Origin: Deltaproteobacteria bacterium
GTDB lineage: Bacteria > Desulfobacterota > Desulfarculia > Adiutricales > Adiutricaceae
Assembly: GCA_031269135.1 (NCBI GenBank)
Contig: JAISZP010000134.1
Location: forward strand, 1-6,964
Direction: 5' to 3'
Length of the DNA stretch: 6,964 nucleotides
Below, in pieces: positions 6,340-6,964 of the stretch. The notes beneath the pieces were generated by a model. The model worked only from the letters and a program-made list of their open reading frames with translations. It was not told the DNA's origin and did not search any database. Position numbers and translations under genes: made by a program. Position 1 is the stretch's first letter. Each line of letters begins with the position of its first letter.

Positions 6340-6964
6340 ATGACAGCGGGAGAAACCAAAAACAGATTTTTTCGTGTCCTGACCTTACTTGCCTCTCTGA
6401 GCGTGATGCTGGTGACGGTAGGGATGTTGGCGACCCTATTCGCCGAGTCGCTCCCGGCCATCAAGCACTTCGGCTTTTTAAAATTTTTGACGACCAAAAG
6501 TTGGAATTACTCGGCTGAAGTCTTCGGCGCCTTAAGGCCCTTGACCGGCACCTTGCTCAGCACTTTACTGGCCTTACTCGGAGCCGTACCGATCGCCATC
6601 GGTACGGCCATTTTTTTGACCGAGCTGTGTCCGATCAAGCTTAGAGGCGTCATCGCCACAGCTCTGGAGCTGCTGGCGGCTATACCGAGCATAATCTACG
6701 GCCTATGGGGTCTATACGTATTGGCTCCTTTCATAGAAAACTACATCCAGCCGAGCGTCGGGGCCAGCTTAGGAAAGCTTCCCTTCATCGGCAGCTTCTT
6801 TCAAACTTCCGTTTCCGGCGGGGTGAGCCTTTTCACCGCTTCGATGATCCTCTCGGTGATGATCATCCCCTTTATAACCAGCATCACCCGAGACGCGTTC
6901 AACCAAGTCCCGGCGATCTTGAAGGAATCCGCCTATGGTCTGGGCGCGACTCGTTGGGAGTCGA
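6340..6964 (+). CDS. pstC: Phosphate ABC transporter permease PstC (partial)
   Basis: Inner-membrane permease that forms, with PstA, the channel of the PstSCAB high-affinity phosphate importer. The first 208 residues are present and the frame runs off the right edge. Membrane segments are visible at about residues 13-35, 68-95, 104-132 and 162-182. The stretch after the third segment (LELLAAIPSIIYGLWGLYVL, 109-128) is the highly conserved PstC/PstA signature. The cytoplasmic EAA-type loop that contacts the PstB ATPase begins at ILKESAYGLGATRWES (193-208). ATG 6340 gives the usual short cytoplasmic N-terminus (MTAGETKNRFFRVL), although the ribosome site is poor. The 6112-6279 stretch upstream contains no gene. 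pstS is not directly upstream as it often is; pstC appears to be first in its transcription unit, with a Pho-box-like repeat in front. PstA resembles PstC, but the large periplasmic loop between the first two segments and the N-terminus favour PstC. Confidence 0.9.
   Translation, partial: MTAGETKNRFFRVLTLLASLSVMLVTVGMLATLFAESLPAIKHFGFLKFLTTKSWNYSAEVFGALRPLTGTLLSTLLALLGAVPIAIGTAIFLTELCPIKLRGVIATALELLAAIPSIIYGLWGLYVLAPFIENYIQPSVGASLGKLPFIGSFFQTSVSGGVSLFTASMILSVMIIPFITSITRDAFNQVPAILKESAYGLGATRWES

Overview
The window looks like chromosomal DNA from a free-living or host-associated Gram-negative bacterium. The IMP dehydrogenase, the short Ppx/GppA protein and the DnaE N-terminus have a Desulfobacterota (Deltaproteobacteria)-like feel. 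That placement is an impression from protein style, not a database result. The density is low: about 1.9 kb of the 7 kb is intergenic or decayed, and that space is full of short tandem repeats and small inverted repeats.

Left half, minus strand (3373 down to 1): three housekeeping genes read leftward. A Ppx/GppA-family phosphatase gene comes first and is followed after 15 bp by guaB (IMP dehydrogenase, complete, all catalytic residues visible). After a 344-bp gap comes dnaE (replicative DNA polymerase III alpha subunit; only the PHP-domain N-terminus is inside the window). Most of the guaB-dnaE gap is a 23-unit, perfectly phased 9-bp degenerate tandem repeat. The ppx-guaB pair is almost certainly one operon; dnaE may be co-transcribed or have its own promoter. 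A plausible sigma70-type promoter and a 13-bp palindrome lie upstream of ppx.

Middle (3374-4070): a roughly 700-bp divergent intergenic region without a convincing gene. It holds an AT-rich 10-bp stem-loop and, nearest the next gene, a nested array of 14-bp and 11-bp units that form an approximately 39-bp higher-order repeat.

Middle right, plus strand (4071-5087): a single SAM-dependent O-methyltransferase of the caffeate/acetylserotonin/hydroxyneurosporene type (winged-helix dimerisation domain followed by Methyltransf_2). It has no recognisable biosynthetic neighbours, so its substrate cannot be told.

Right (5088-6339): about 1.25 kb without an intact gene. The first part has several hairpins and a short tandem repeat. 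The stretch from about 5400 to 6060 is visibly AT-rich and holds two gene remnants. One is an unrecognised protein broken by an in-frame TAG and a frameshift in an A8 run. The other is the N-terminal part of a PIN-domain (VapC-like) toxin without an ATG start and without its C-terminal half. This looks like a decayed, horizontally acquired toxin-antitoxin or accessory island.

Far right, plus strand (6340-6964, runs off the edge): pstC, a permease subunit of the high-affinity phosphate ABC transporter. It is preceded by an 11-bp-periodic TTTACA direct repeat that resembles a Pho box. No pstS lies directly upstream.

I find no intact defence system, CRISPR array, tRNA/rRNA or complete mobile element. 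The most unusual things here are the two tandem-repeat arrays and the decayed island.
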